From DATKDF01 sp035512795 (GTDB lineage Bacteria > Acidobacteriota > Vicinamibacteria > Vicinamibacterales > SCN-69-37): DNA of 8,428 nt. Below are positions 1 through 5,949 of the stretch, piece by piece. Location of the stretch: assembly GCA_035512795.1 (NCBI GenBank), contig DATKDF010000121.1, positions 1 to 8,428 of the forward strand, in the 5' to 3' direction. Numbering within the stretch: position 1 is the first letter of the stretch; every line of letters starts with the position of its first letter. A program made the translations under genes and the position numbers. A model generated the notes under the pieces. It was not told the DNA's origin, searched no databases, and saw nothing but the letters and a program-made list of their open reading frames with translations.

Positions 1-10
1 CTGGGGCCTG

Positions 11-922
11 ATGACCTACCTCGAACACCGGAGCGCCGGCCTGGCGGCCGAGCCGCCGATCACCCGTGCGCAGGCACCGGCCGCGTTCGACAGTGCCCGG
101 GCGTGGGGCCACCTGAACGAGCTCGTGTCGATCGGCCCCCGGCCGGCCGGATCGCCCGGCCTCCGGCAGACGCGCGCGTACATCACGCGCCAGATGGCGA
201 CCCTCGGCCTGACGGTCCAGGAACAGACGTTCACGGCGCCGACGCCCCAGGGACCGGTCGAGATGTCCAACCTCGTCGTCCGGCTGCCGGGCCGGCGCGC
301 CGACAAGATCCTGATCACCGGCCACTACGACACCAAGCCCCTGCGGGGCATCACGTTCGTCGGCGCCAACGACGGCGGGTCGAGTGCCGCGTTTCTCATC
401 GAACTGGCGCGCGCCGTCAAGGACCTGCCGCGCGAGTTCACGTGGGAACTGGTCTGGTTCGACGGCGAAGAGGCGTTCTGCCTGAACTGGGACGACTGCC
501 GCACGCCCGATGGCGGTCCCGACAACACCTACGGCAGCCGCCACTACGTGAAGGCAGCGCAGGAGGCCGGCCAGATCGGATCCATCCGCGCGATGATCCT
601 GGTCGACATGATCGCCGAGCGCGGCGCGCGTTTCCCGCGCGAGTCCTACTCGACGGCCTGGTTGAAGGACATCATCTGGGGTGCGGCCGGCCAGCTTGGC
701 CACGCGGCCACCTTCCCCGACCGCGAGTACGGCCAGATCGAGGACGACCACGTGCCGTTTCTCGAGGCCGGCGTGCCGTCGGTCGACATCATCGACATCG
801 ATTACCCGGCCTGGCACACCGCGGCCGACACGATCGACAAGCTGTCGGCCCAGAGCCTGCAGATCGTCGGGGATGTGCTCATCGCGAGCCTGCCGCGCAT
901 CGAACAGCACCTGCAGCGGTAG
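11..922 (+). CDS. M28-family zinc metalloenzyme, glutaminyl-peptide cyclotransferase-like (5' end probably truncated)
   Basis: Enzymes of this type either cyclise N-terminal glutamine to pyroglutamate or act as zinc aminopeptidases, usually outside the cytoplasm. The 303 visible residues carry the M28 core: GHYDT at 104-108, the zinc-bridging D121 in GANDGG, the base/ligand pair E153-E154 in FDGEEAF, D199 in LVDM, DDH at 245-247 and the late zinc ligand H269 in AWHT. The stretch EEAF...W...DNTYGSRH and the DDHVPF...WHT order resemble animal-type glutaminyl cyclases more than generic M28 aminopeptidases. Where I would align human H319, this protein has D259. The frame is open to base 2 with no stop upstream of the ATG at 11, and no signal peptide is visible, so the true start, with its export signal, probably lies outside the window. 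The gene converges on the acyltransferase gene, 19 nt away. Family assignment is firm; cyclase versus peptidase activity is not settled. Confidence 0.9.
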   Translation: MTYLEHRSAGLAAEPPITRAQAPAAFDSARAWGHLNELVSIGPRPAGSPGLRQTRAYITRQMATLGLTVQEQTFTAPTPQGPVEMSNLVVRLPGRRADKILITGHYDTKPLRGITFVGANDGGSSAAFLIELARAVKDLPREFTWELVWFDGEEAFCLNWDDCRTPDGGPDNTYGSRHYVKAAQEAGQIGSIRAMILVDMIAERGARFPRESYSTAWLKDIIWGAAGQLGHAATFPDREYGQIEDDHVPFLEAGVPSVDIIDIDYPAWHTAADTIDKLSAQSLQIVGDVLIASLPRIEQHLQR

Positions 923-925
923 CGG

Positions 926-948
926 CGCGTGCCCGGCCGGCTCACGCG
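926..948. terminator. Small hairpin between convergent genes
   Basis: CGCGTG at 926-931 pairs perfectly with CACGCG at 943-948 around an 11-nt loop that contains the palindrome CCGGCCGG. It lies between the stop of the M28 gene and the stop of the opposing acyltransferase gene, overlapping the latter's last codons. There is no T-tract, so it is at best a weak bidirectional terminator, and chance hairpins are common in DNA this GC-rich. Confidence 0.25.
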
Positions 949-2153
949 TCGAACTGCGCGAGCCGCTGCACGTCGTCGTCGGTGAGCGTCGCCCCCGCCT
1001 GCTTGGCCGCAGTGAAGATGCGGTCGACGCGTTCATCGGTCGCGTCGATGCCTCGCCGTTCCAGCCAGTAGACGACGTTCGACTTGCCGGACATCGGGCC
1101 GATGTCGATCTGCTGCTCGCGGCCGACGAGGCTGGCCGGCACGCCCGAGTACACCGCGTCGACCAGCTCGGGCTCGCCCTTCTTGAAGGCCTTGATGACG
1201 GCCGCCGCGTGGACGCCGGTGGCCGTGCGGAAGGCATCGCGGCCCAGCACCGGATAGTTGGCGGGAATCGGGACGCCGGTGGCCGCCGACACGAGCGCCG
1301 CGTAGGGCACGAGCTTCGTCAGATCGGCCTCGCGCTGGCCGAGCAGCACGAGATTGACGAGCAGCACGTCCATCGGCGTGTTGCCCACGCGCTCCCCGAT
1401 GCCGATGGCGGCGCCATGCAGGCGTGTGGCGCCGGCCGCCCACGCGGCCAGCGCGTTGCCCACGGCCAGATCGCGGTCGCGATGGCCGTGCCAGTCGATA
1501 CCCACGCCGCCGCCGCACTCGTCGACGACCGACTGCACGAACCGGACGACGGCCGCCGCGCCGGCCGGCGTGGCATGGCCGACCGTGTCGGCGATGCAGA
1601 CGCGTGAGGCCCCGGCCCGGATGGCCGTCGAGTAGAGCGCCCGGAGCGAGTCGGGATCGGCGCGCGTCGTGTCCTCGGTCACGTACATCACCGGCAACCC
1701 GGCCTTGACGGCGAACCGCACGGCCTCATCGGTCAGCCGCTGCAGCCGATCGAGCGTCCAGTCCTCTGCGTACTGCCGGATCGGGCTCGATCCGATGAAC
1801 GTGCAGCACTCGATGGCGAGGCCCGTCCGCTGGGCAATCTCGACGACCGGAATGATGTCAGCCAGCACCGTCCGGGCCGCGCAGTTGGCCCGCACGCCGA
1901 GCTTCCCGTCCACGATCTCGCGGGCCAGCCGCTCGACATCGCGGACCACATGGGGCCCGGCACCCGGCAACCCGATGTCGGCCGTCTCGATTCCGAGCGC
2001 GTCGATGAGGTGAAGAATCTCGACCTTCTGCTCGAGGGTCGGCGTCCGCACCGACGGCGACTGCAGGCCATCGCGCAGCGTCTCGTCGTCGAGCATGACG
2101 GGCGGGCCGGTCACCCCGTCGACGCGGTTCCAGTCGTAGATGAGGGGGTGCAT
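942..2153 (-). CDS. DRE-TIM acyltransferase of the 2-isopropylmalate/homocitrate synthase family, no regulatory domain
   Basis: Family members condense acetyl-CoA with a 2-oxoacid in the cytoplasm, for example 2-oxoisovalerate in leucine synthesis. In 403 residues the TIM-barrel signature starts at DETLRDGLQSP (23-33; R27 and D28 predicted catalytic/metal site). Then come IADTVGHATP (187-196), the metal-binding HGH (H222, H224), GIGERVGNTPMD (251-262) and the ATGVH segment (H315) that usually supplies a catalytic histidine. IDIGPMSGKSNV (349-360) matches the family's C-terminal subdomain. The length equals the barrel plus subdomains; the roughly 100-residue LeuA allosteric domain is absent, as in homocitrate synthases. 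The usual RDGEQ is RDGLQ, a form also known from HMG-CoA lyases, but GERxGN argues for a synthase. No convincing Shine-Dalgarno precedes the ATG: the inverted-repeat element ends 3 nt upstream. The acceptor substrate cannot be fixed from sequence; isopropylmalate, homocitrate, citramalate or Re-citrate synthase are all possible. Confidence 0.92.
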   Translation of the reverse strand: MHPLIYDWNRVDGVTGPPVMLDDETLRDGLQSPSVRTPTLEQKVEILHLIDALGIETADIGLPGAGPHVVRDVERLAREIVDGKLGVRANCAARTVLADIIPVVEIAQRTGLAIECCTFIGSSPIRQYAEDWTLDRLQRLTDEAVRFAVKAGLPVMYVTEDTTRADPDSLRALYSTAIRAGASRVCIADTVGHATPAGAAAVVRFVQSVVDECGGGVGIDWHGHRDRDLAVGNALAAWAAGATRLHGAAIGIGERVGNTPMDVLLVNLVLLGQREADLTKLVPYAALVSAATGVPIPANYPVLGRDAFRTATGVHAAAVIKAFKKGEPELVDAVYSGVPASLVGREQQIDIGPMSGKSNVVYWLERRGIDATDERVDRIFTAAKQAGATLTDDDVQRLAQFDA

Positions 2154-2156
2154 CGG

Positions 2157-2321
2157 CTAGTGGCCCGTACACGACGGACGCGCAGCGGATTGCCGGCGCG
2201 GCGCCCGGCTGGCAAGGCGCGACGACCGGGAATACCGGGTGTATTTGAGGGAGGAGTAACGCAGCGAGGCGGGATGCCCCGCCGGCAAGGCGCGGCACGT
2301 CCGTCGTGTACGGGCCACTAG
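2157..2321. repeat. 165-bp palindromic, MITE/REP-like element with 24-bp perfect terminal inverted repeats
   Basis: The left arm (2157-2180, CTAGTGGCCCGTAC...GGACG) is the exact reverse complement of the right arm (2298-2321). Pairing stops at the outer bases 2156/2322. Inside the arms the two halves stay related: TTGCCGGCG at 2190-2198 mirrors 2280-2288. GGCAAGGCGCG occurs as a direct repeat at 2211-2221 and 2284-2294. Sub-hairpins lie at 2190-2215, 2231-2245 (AATAC/GTATT) and 2268-2283 (GGCGGG/CCCGCC). CTAG stands at both tips; being palindromic it could be a target duplication or part of the repeat. No convincing coding region lies inside. It fills nearly all of the only intergenic gap above 100 nt in the window. 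A non-autonomous mobile element or dispersed REP/BIME-type repeat fits best. A factor-independent terminator is less likely because there is no T-run. Confidence 0.85.
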
Positions 2322-3937
2322 GCGTGCCCTTTGTAGCGGATGGCCAGGACGGTGATGTCATCGCTCTGCGGGGCGCCCTTGGTGAACTCCCGCACTTCGG
2401 CGACGATCTCGTCGACGACCGTCGCCGCCGATCCGGCCCCAGCGGTCTGGAGCAGGCGCTCGAGGCGTTCCTCGCCGAACTCCTCGCCCGCCGCGTCGAG
2501 GGCCTCCGAGACGCCGTCGCTGAACACGACAATGAGATCGCCTGGATTGAGCGTCACGGTCTCCTGGTCGTAGGGCGCGTACTCGAGCAGCCCCACGACC
2601 GGCCCGCCCACTTCGAGGCGCCGGATGCCCGTCGGGCCGACGATGAGGGGCGGGTTGTGACCGGCGTTGCAGTAGGTCAGCTGGCCCTCGGCCGTGAGCG
2701 CCCCGAACATCAGCGTCACGAACCGCGACTCGAGCCCCCGCCGGCAGAGCGCCAGGTTCATCGTCGTCACGGCCGACGCCGGCCCTTCAGCGAACTTCAC
2801 GTGCGCGGCGAACATGCCCTGCATCAGCGCGCTCATCAGCGCCGCCGGTGGCCCCTTGCCCGAGACGTCCCCGAGCGTGAAGCCGAACGTCTTGCCGGCA
2901 TCGTCCAGGTAGTCGAAGAAATCGCCGCCGATCGACCGGCACGGAATGCTCGACGCGGCGGCTTCGACAAACGCGGTCGTCACGGTCGGGTTCGGGAGCA
3001 GCGCCTGCTGGATCTCGGCCGCGATCCGCATCTCGCTCTCCATCTTCACCTTCTCGAGCTTCTCGCGATAGAGCCGCGCGTTCTCGATGGCGACCGAGGC
3101 TTCGGCCGCGAGCGTCTCGAGCGCCATCCGCGTCGCATCGGTCAGGAACGTGCCCCGTTCGCGGCTGTCGAGGTAGAGCACGCCGATGCGGCGGTCTTCG
3201 GCCTTCGACTCGATCGACTCGACGTACTGCACGAAGTTGAGCGGGACGCAGACGACGTGGCGGATGCCGAGCGCCATCGTGCCCATGTGCACGTCGGCGT
3301 GGCCGCCGTCGAGCAGGTCGGCCACCACCCGGGTCCGGCCGGTCGTGAAGACCTCGCGGGGGATCTTCTGGCTCGTGGCGAACGTGTTGTCGGTGAGCGG
3401 GCGCTTGTTCCGGCCGCGCGCCAGCGTGAACTCGAGGTCGCCCGCGCCGTTCGAGAGCATGATGAAGGCCCGCTCGGCGCCCGAGACCTCGACGGCCGCG
3501 TCGAGCACGAGCGCCAGCACCTCCTGCAGCACCCGCCCCGACCCGAGCGCCCGGAACCCCTCGAGCAGGGCCGTCAGCTGGCGCAGGTCGTCGCGCGCCC
3601 CCGTGGTGGACCGGCCCGACAGGCTCTGCGAAGGCTCGTCGGCGCGCACGAACACCAGGTCGGCCCCACCGCCACGCCCGAGCCGGATCTGGTCACCCGG
3701 CTTCAGCTCGCACTCGGTCACCGGCTCGCCATTGACGAAGGTGCCGTAGCGCGACTGGGCGTCCCGAACCCGGTAGGTCCCGCTGTCGTCGACGATCTCG
3801 GCATGCTCGCGCGAGACCTCGCTGCCGCCGAGGCGCAGGCTGTTGGTCTCGCGGCGACCTATCGAGAACGGCAGTTTGTCAATCGTGACCGTGCGCTCGC
3901 CGAGCAGGTCACGGACGTGCAAACGATAATCCGCCAT
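2318..3937 (-). CDS. FHA-GAF-SpoIIE (PP2C-type) serine/threonine phosphatase, RsbU-like
   Basis: Cytosolic regulator that probably dephosphorylates an anti-sigma-antagonist-type protein in a partner-switching pathway. Domains in order: FHA, about 5-97, with the phosphothreonine-binding pattern GRR (27-29), SREH (42-45) and NG (69-70); GAF, about 120-285, ending ASVAIENARLYREK; a coiled linker with the typical EIQQALLP (308-315); and SpoIIE phosphatase, about 325-535. The metal-binding aspartates are present in GGDFFDY (D339), LGDVSGKG (D357), FSDG (D474) and SDDIT (D526-D527), plus AGHNP at 425-429, so it should be active. The ATG is the only possible start nearby because an in-frame TGA lies just upstream; the GAGGA there abuts the ATG, an unusually short spacing. 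It follows the zinc-ribbon gene by 11 nt, suggesting one operon. The TAG stop lies inside the CTAG tip of the inverted-repeat element. No kinase/anti-sigma partner is visible in the window. Confidence 0.95.
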   Translation of the reverse strand: MADYRLHVRDLLGERTVTIDKLPFSIGRRETNSLRLGGSEVSREHAEIVDDSGTYRVRDAQSRYGTFVNGEPVTECELKPGDQIRLGRGGGADLVFVRADEPSQSLSGRSTTGARDDLRQLTALLEGFRALGSGRVLQEVLALVLDAAVEVSGAERAFIMLSNGAGDLEFTLARGRNKRPLTDNTFATSQKIPREVFTTGRTRVVADLLDGGHADVHMGTMALGIRHVVCVPLNFVQYVESIESKAEDRRIGVLYLDSRERGTFLTDATRMALETLAAEASVAIENARLYREKLEKVKMESEMRIAAEIQQALLPNPTVTTAFVEAAASSIPCRSIGGDFFDYLDDAGKTFGFTLGDVSGKGPPAALMSALMQGMFAAHVKFAEGPASAVTTMNLALCRRGLESRFVTLMFGALTAEGQLTYCNAGHNPPLIVGPTGIRRLEVGGPVVGLLEYAPYDQETVTLNPGDLIVVFSDGVSEALDAAGEEFGEERLERLLQTAGAGSAATVVDEIVAEVREFTKGAPQSDDITVLAIRYKGHA

Positions 3938-3948
3938 TCCTCAGCGGA

Positions 3949-4248
3949 TCAGTCTACCCCAGGCGGCCGGTTCGTGGCGCGATGGCGCAGCACCCACCAG
4001 CCCGTCACGGCCGCCTCGACCGCCAGCGCGATCCAGAGGCCGCGCTCCCAGTCGCCCAGCGCATACCCGGCGCCGACGATGCCGCCCGCGACCAGCAGGC
4101 CGACCAGGGGCACCCGGACACTCCGACGGGCGGGCCGGCTGGCTTGGGGCACGGTGCGCGCGGCGGCCAGATCCATCGTCGGCGTCCCGCACCGGAAGCA
4201 CACGATCGCCTTGTCGGCGATTCTCGTTCCACACGATCGACACTCCAT
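3949..4248 (-). CDS. Small zinc-ribbon protein with two predicted membrane helices
   Basis: The 99-residue protein opens with a four-cysteine zinc ribbon (C3, C6, C17, C20; CxxC-x10-CxxC, with CGT/CGTP knuckles). A basic proline/arginine linker (about 31-46) follows, then two hydrophobic segments at about 47-65 and 71-87, and a short tail. This makes a cytosolic or periplasmic zinc knuckle tethered to the inner membrane; the positive linker before the first helix favours the knuckle in the cytosol. GGAG (4258-4261 on the complementary strand) lies 9 nt before the ATG and supports this start. The gene overlaps nothing and precedes the FHA-phosphatase by 11 nt, so a role as membrane partner or adaptor of that phosphatase is possible, but this is inference from position. 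I do not recognise a named family beyond the generic zinc-ribbon fold; no enzymatic motif is seen. Confidence 0.8.
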   Translation of the reverse strand: MECRSCGTRIADKAIVCFRCGTPTMDLAAARTVPQASRPARRSVRVPLVGLLVAGGIVGAGYALGDWERGLWIALAVEAAVTGWWVLRHRATNRPPGVD

Positions 4249-4271
4249 CGGTCCGCGCTCCAGCCTCGCTC

Positions 4272-4277
4272 TATACT
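4272..4277 (+). promoter_or_regulatory. Candidate -10 box for the rhomboid gene in the divergent intergenic gap
   Basis: TATACT matches the sigma-70 -10 consensus at five of six bases and stands out as the AT-richest patch of the 38-nt gap between the two divergent genes. It ends 9 nt before the ATG at 4287, so a transcript starting at the usual distance would be nearly leaderless. No good -35 is seen at 17-nt spacing. On the other strand TATAGA (complement of 4270-4275) overlaps it and could serve the zinc-ribbon gene. Confidence 0.35.
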
Positions 4278-4286
4278 GCCTCAGGC

Positions 4287-4949
4287 ATGATCCCGCTTCG
4301 GGACGTGATCCCGACCCGGACGACGCCGTGGGTCACGCTGTCCCTCGTCGCCCTGAACGTCGCCGTGTTCGGACGGTGGGTCCTCGTACCCGCCGACGAC
4401 CCGTACGCCGACGCCTTCCTGTTCCGATGGGGTCTGGTGGCCGCTGACCGATGGTGGCCGGGTGTCGTCACGTCACTGTTCGTCCACACAAGCCTGCTCC
4501 ACCTTGGCACGAACGTCCTGGCGCTCTGGATCTATGGCGAGAACGTCGAGGACCGGTTGGGACACGGCCGGTTCCTGCTGCTCTATCTTGCCACCGGTGC
4601 CCTGGCCGCGGGGGCCGACGCGCTCCTCGCGCCGGCCGGGCCCGTCCTGCTCACCGGCGCCAACGGGGCCATCGCCGGCGTCATGGGCGCGTACCTGATT
4701 CTCTTTCCCCGCTCGAAGGTCCTCGTCCTCGTCCCGCTCATCGTCACGCGCGACGTGGTGGAGATCTCGGCGCTCTTCGTCGTCTGCGCCTGGCTGGCCG
4801 TGCAGGTGATGGGGGACTTCGTTCACCCGGTCGGCACGTTCCCGCGGCTGGCGATCGGCCTGCACGGAGGCGGACTGGCAGCCGGCACGGTGCTCGTCTT
4901 GGCCCTGCGACGACGCGCGCGCGAACGGGTGGAGTGGTGGGGTGGATGA
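4287..4949 (+). CDS. Rhomboid-family membrane protein lacking the catalytic serine (predicted pseudoprotease)
   Basis: Polytopic inner-membrane protein of 220 residues with six predicted helices (about 14-34, 60-86, 95-115, 120-142, 143-175, 188-207). Rhomboids cleave transmembrane helices with a Ser-His dyad. The frame is clear: N terminus MIPLRDVIPTRTTPWVT, typical of bacterial rhomboids; H67, H72 and N76 in FVHTSLLHLGTNV (aligning with GlpG H145, H150, N154); WIYGENVEDRLG; and H193 in GLHGGGLAAG. The nucleophile motif GxSG reads GANG (124-127): codon 126 at 4662-4664 is AAC (Asn), one transition from AGC (Ser). The rest of helix 4 (GAIAGVMGAYLILFP) is intact, so this looks like a specific substitution rather than decay. 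It could be an iRhom/derlin-like binding protein, or the change could be a variant or sequencing error. There is no clear Shine-Dalgarno. It diverges from the zinc-ribbon gene and converges on the C13-like gene. Confidence 0.9.
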   Translation: MIPLRDVIPTRTTPWVTLSLVALNVAVFGRWVLVPADDPYADAFLFRWGLVAADRWWPGVVTSLFVHTSLLHLGTNVLALWIYGENVEDRLGHGRFLLLYLATGALAAGADALLAPAGPVLLTGANGAIAGVMGAYLILFPRSKVLVLVPLIVTRDVVEISALFVVCAWLAVQVMGDFVHPVGTFPRLAIGLHGGGLAAGTVLVLALRRRARERVEWWGG

Positions 4950-4953
4950 ACGA

Positions 4954-4969
4954 CGGCGCTCAGCCGCCG
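4954..4969. terminator. Possible hairpin between convergent rhomboid and C13-like genes
   Basis: CGGCG (4954-4958) pairs with CGCCG (4965-4969) around a 6-nt loop; the right side overlaps the last codons of the minus-strand gene. An alternative pairing joins ACGGCG at 4953-4958 with CGCCGT at 4968-4973. It spans the 10-nt gap between two converging stop codons. No T-tract is present, so terminator function is speculative. Confidence 0.2.
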
Positions 4970-5949
4970 CCGTGCTCCCGAATCTGCCGCGAGACGAGCG
5001 CCAGGTCGATGGCGAGCTTCTCGAACTCGCGGTCGTAATCGGCCTCGCTCATCGACGCCCGACGCCGTTTGAGCGCGTCGATCTCGTTGAGCAGGACCTG
5101 CCGGCGCAGGAGGAGCTTCTGCAGCTCCGGGTCGGACGAGGTCGGCGCGGCGGTCGTGTCGAGATAGGTGGCCTCGGCCACCGCGCCATCGTCGCCGTCG
5201 GCGCCCGCCCGCCGGCCCTGCCCCTTGCCGGTGTCATCGAGCACGGCGTGTTCGGTGGCCATCGTGCCGGCGCGCTCGAAGTGCTGGCCGACCAGCCGCG
5301 AGGCATGCGTAAAGGCTTCGAACATCGAAATGCGGCCGTTCTGGTCCGCATCGGCCGCCCGGTCGGTCAGCGCTGCGATGAACCCTTCGGCAAACTGTGT
5401 GTGATAGCGCTGCGCCGGCGTGTTGGTCGCCGTGATGACCACGCGGCCCGCCTCGGCCAGTGACTCGAGGAAGCCGAAACTGGCGCTCGTGCTGTTGACG
5501 ATCACGAGCCGGCCGGGCACGGCGTCGAACAGGACACGCCATTCGGCAGCCGTCAGGTCCGGCCCGACCAGATTGAACTTGGCCTCCGGTCCGGCACCGC
5601 TGCCGTGGCCGATCAGCATGACGAACAGCAGGTCGTCGGCCGTCATCGCACCGGCCAGCCGCCCCAGGGCCGCCCGCACGGCGTCGGCCGTCGAGCGCTC
5701 TTCGTCCGGCCCGGGGCGCTCGGCCAGGACAGTGACCGAGGCCGGCTCGAACTTCATGTCGTCGGCGAGGACCGCAGCCAGCCGGTCGAGCCATTGGCGG
5801 TGCAGCGACGCGTACTCGGCGCCGCCCGATGCGCCCTGAACGAGCAGGGCGTAGCGCTGGCCCTGGGCGAACCCGGGCGCCGGCAGAGCCAGGCCGACGA
5901 CGAGCGACACGCCCGCCAGCCAGCCCCTGCCGATGCGACCGGGACTCAT
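4960..5949 (-). CDS. Secreted C13/caspase-fold-like protein without the expected cysteine, with EF-hand-like loop and coiled-coil tail
   Basis: A 329-residue exported protein. Residues 1-29 form a signal peptide (basic start, hydrophobic 10-24, APGFAQ cleavage region). Residues 32-240 look like a legumain/caspase-type fold: YALLVQGASGG strand, then LLFVMLIGHGSGAG with the His-Gly of the dyad (H115-G116), then LVIVNSTSASFGF (148-160) where DACxSG or EACxSG would be expected. Thr or Ser replaces Cys there, and no Cys occurs anywhere in the protein. DADQNGRISMFE (200-211) fits a 12-residue EF-hand calcium loop (D200, D202, N204, I207, S208, E211). Residues 274-326 (DPELQKLLLRRQ...) are strongly helical, coiled-coil-like. 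The start is ATG at 5947-5949; its ATGA overlaps the upstream TPR gene's stop, and GGTGAG lies 6 nt before it. The same frame is open upstream to 6330, but that part is a shadow of the TPR gene. Substrate and activity are unknown; a scaffold, or a serine/threonine-dependent variant, is possible. Confidence 0.85.
   Translation of the reverse strand: MSPGRIGRGWLAGVSLVVGLALPAPGFAQGQRYALLVQGASGGAEYASLHRQWLDRLAAVLADDMKFEPASVTVLAERPGPDEERSTADAVRAALGRLAGAMTADDLLFVMLIGHGSGAGPEAKFNLVGPDLTAAEWRVLFDAVPGRLVIVNSTSASFGFLESLAEAGRVVITATNTPAQRYHTQFAEGFIAALTDRAADADQNGRISMFEAFTHASRLVGQHFERAGTMATEHAVLDDTGKGQGRRAGADGDDGAVAEATYLDTTAAPTSSDPELQKLLLRRQVLLNEIDALKRRRASMSEADYDREFEKLAIDLALVSRQIREHGGG

Noticed and set aside
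103..1607. Plus-strand frames 103-1071 and 681-1607
   Set aside because: They overlap the M28 and acyltransferase genes in other frames, have shadow-type composition and show no recognisable motifs.
2157..2321. Integron attC site
   Set aside because: The tips are CTAG, not the RYYYAAC/GTTRRRY core sites, and there is no cassette array or integrase.
2157..2321. Ordinary rho-independent terminator
   Set aside because: Far too long, with no T-tract after a stem, and with several nested hairpins; termination may still be a side effect.
2306..4447. 713-codon open frame on the plus strand
   Set aside because: It runs antisense to the FHA-GAF-phosphatase and zinc-ribbon genes, and its product is a low-complexity Arg/Ala/His/Pro-rich translation with no domain. 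This is the usual GC-rich shadow frame.
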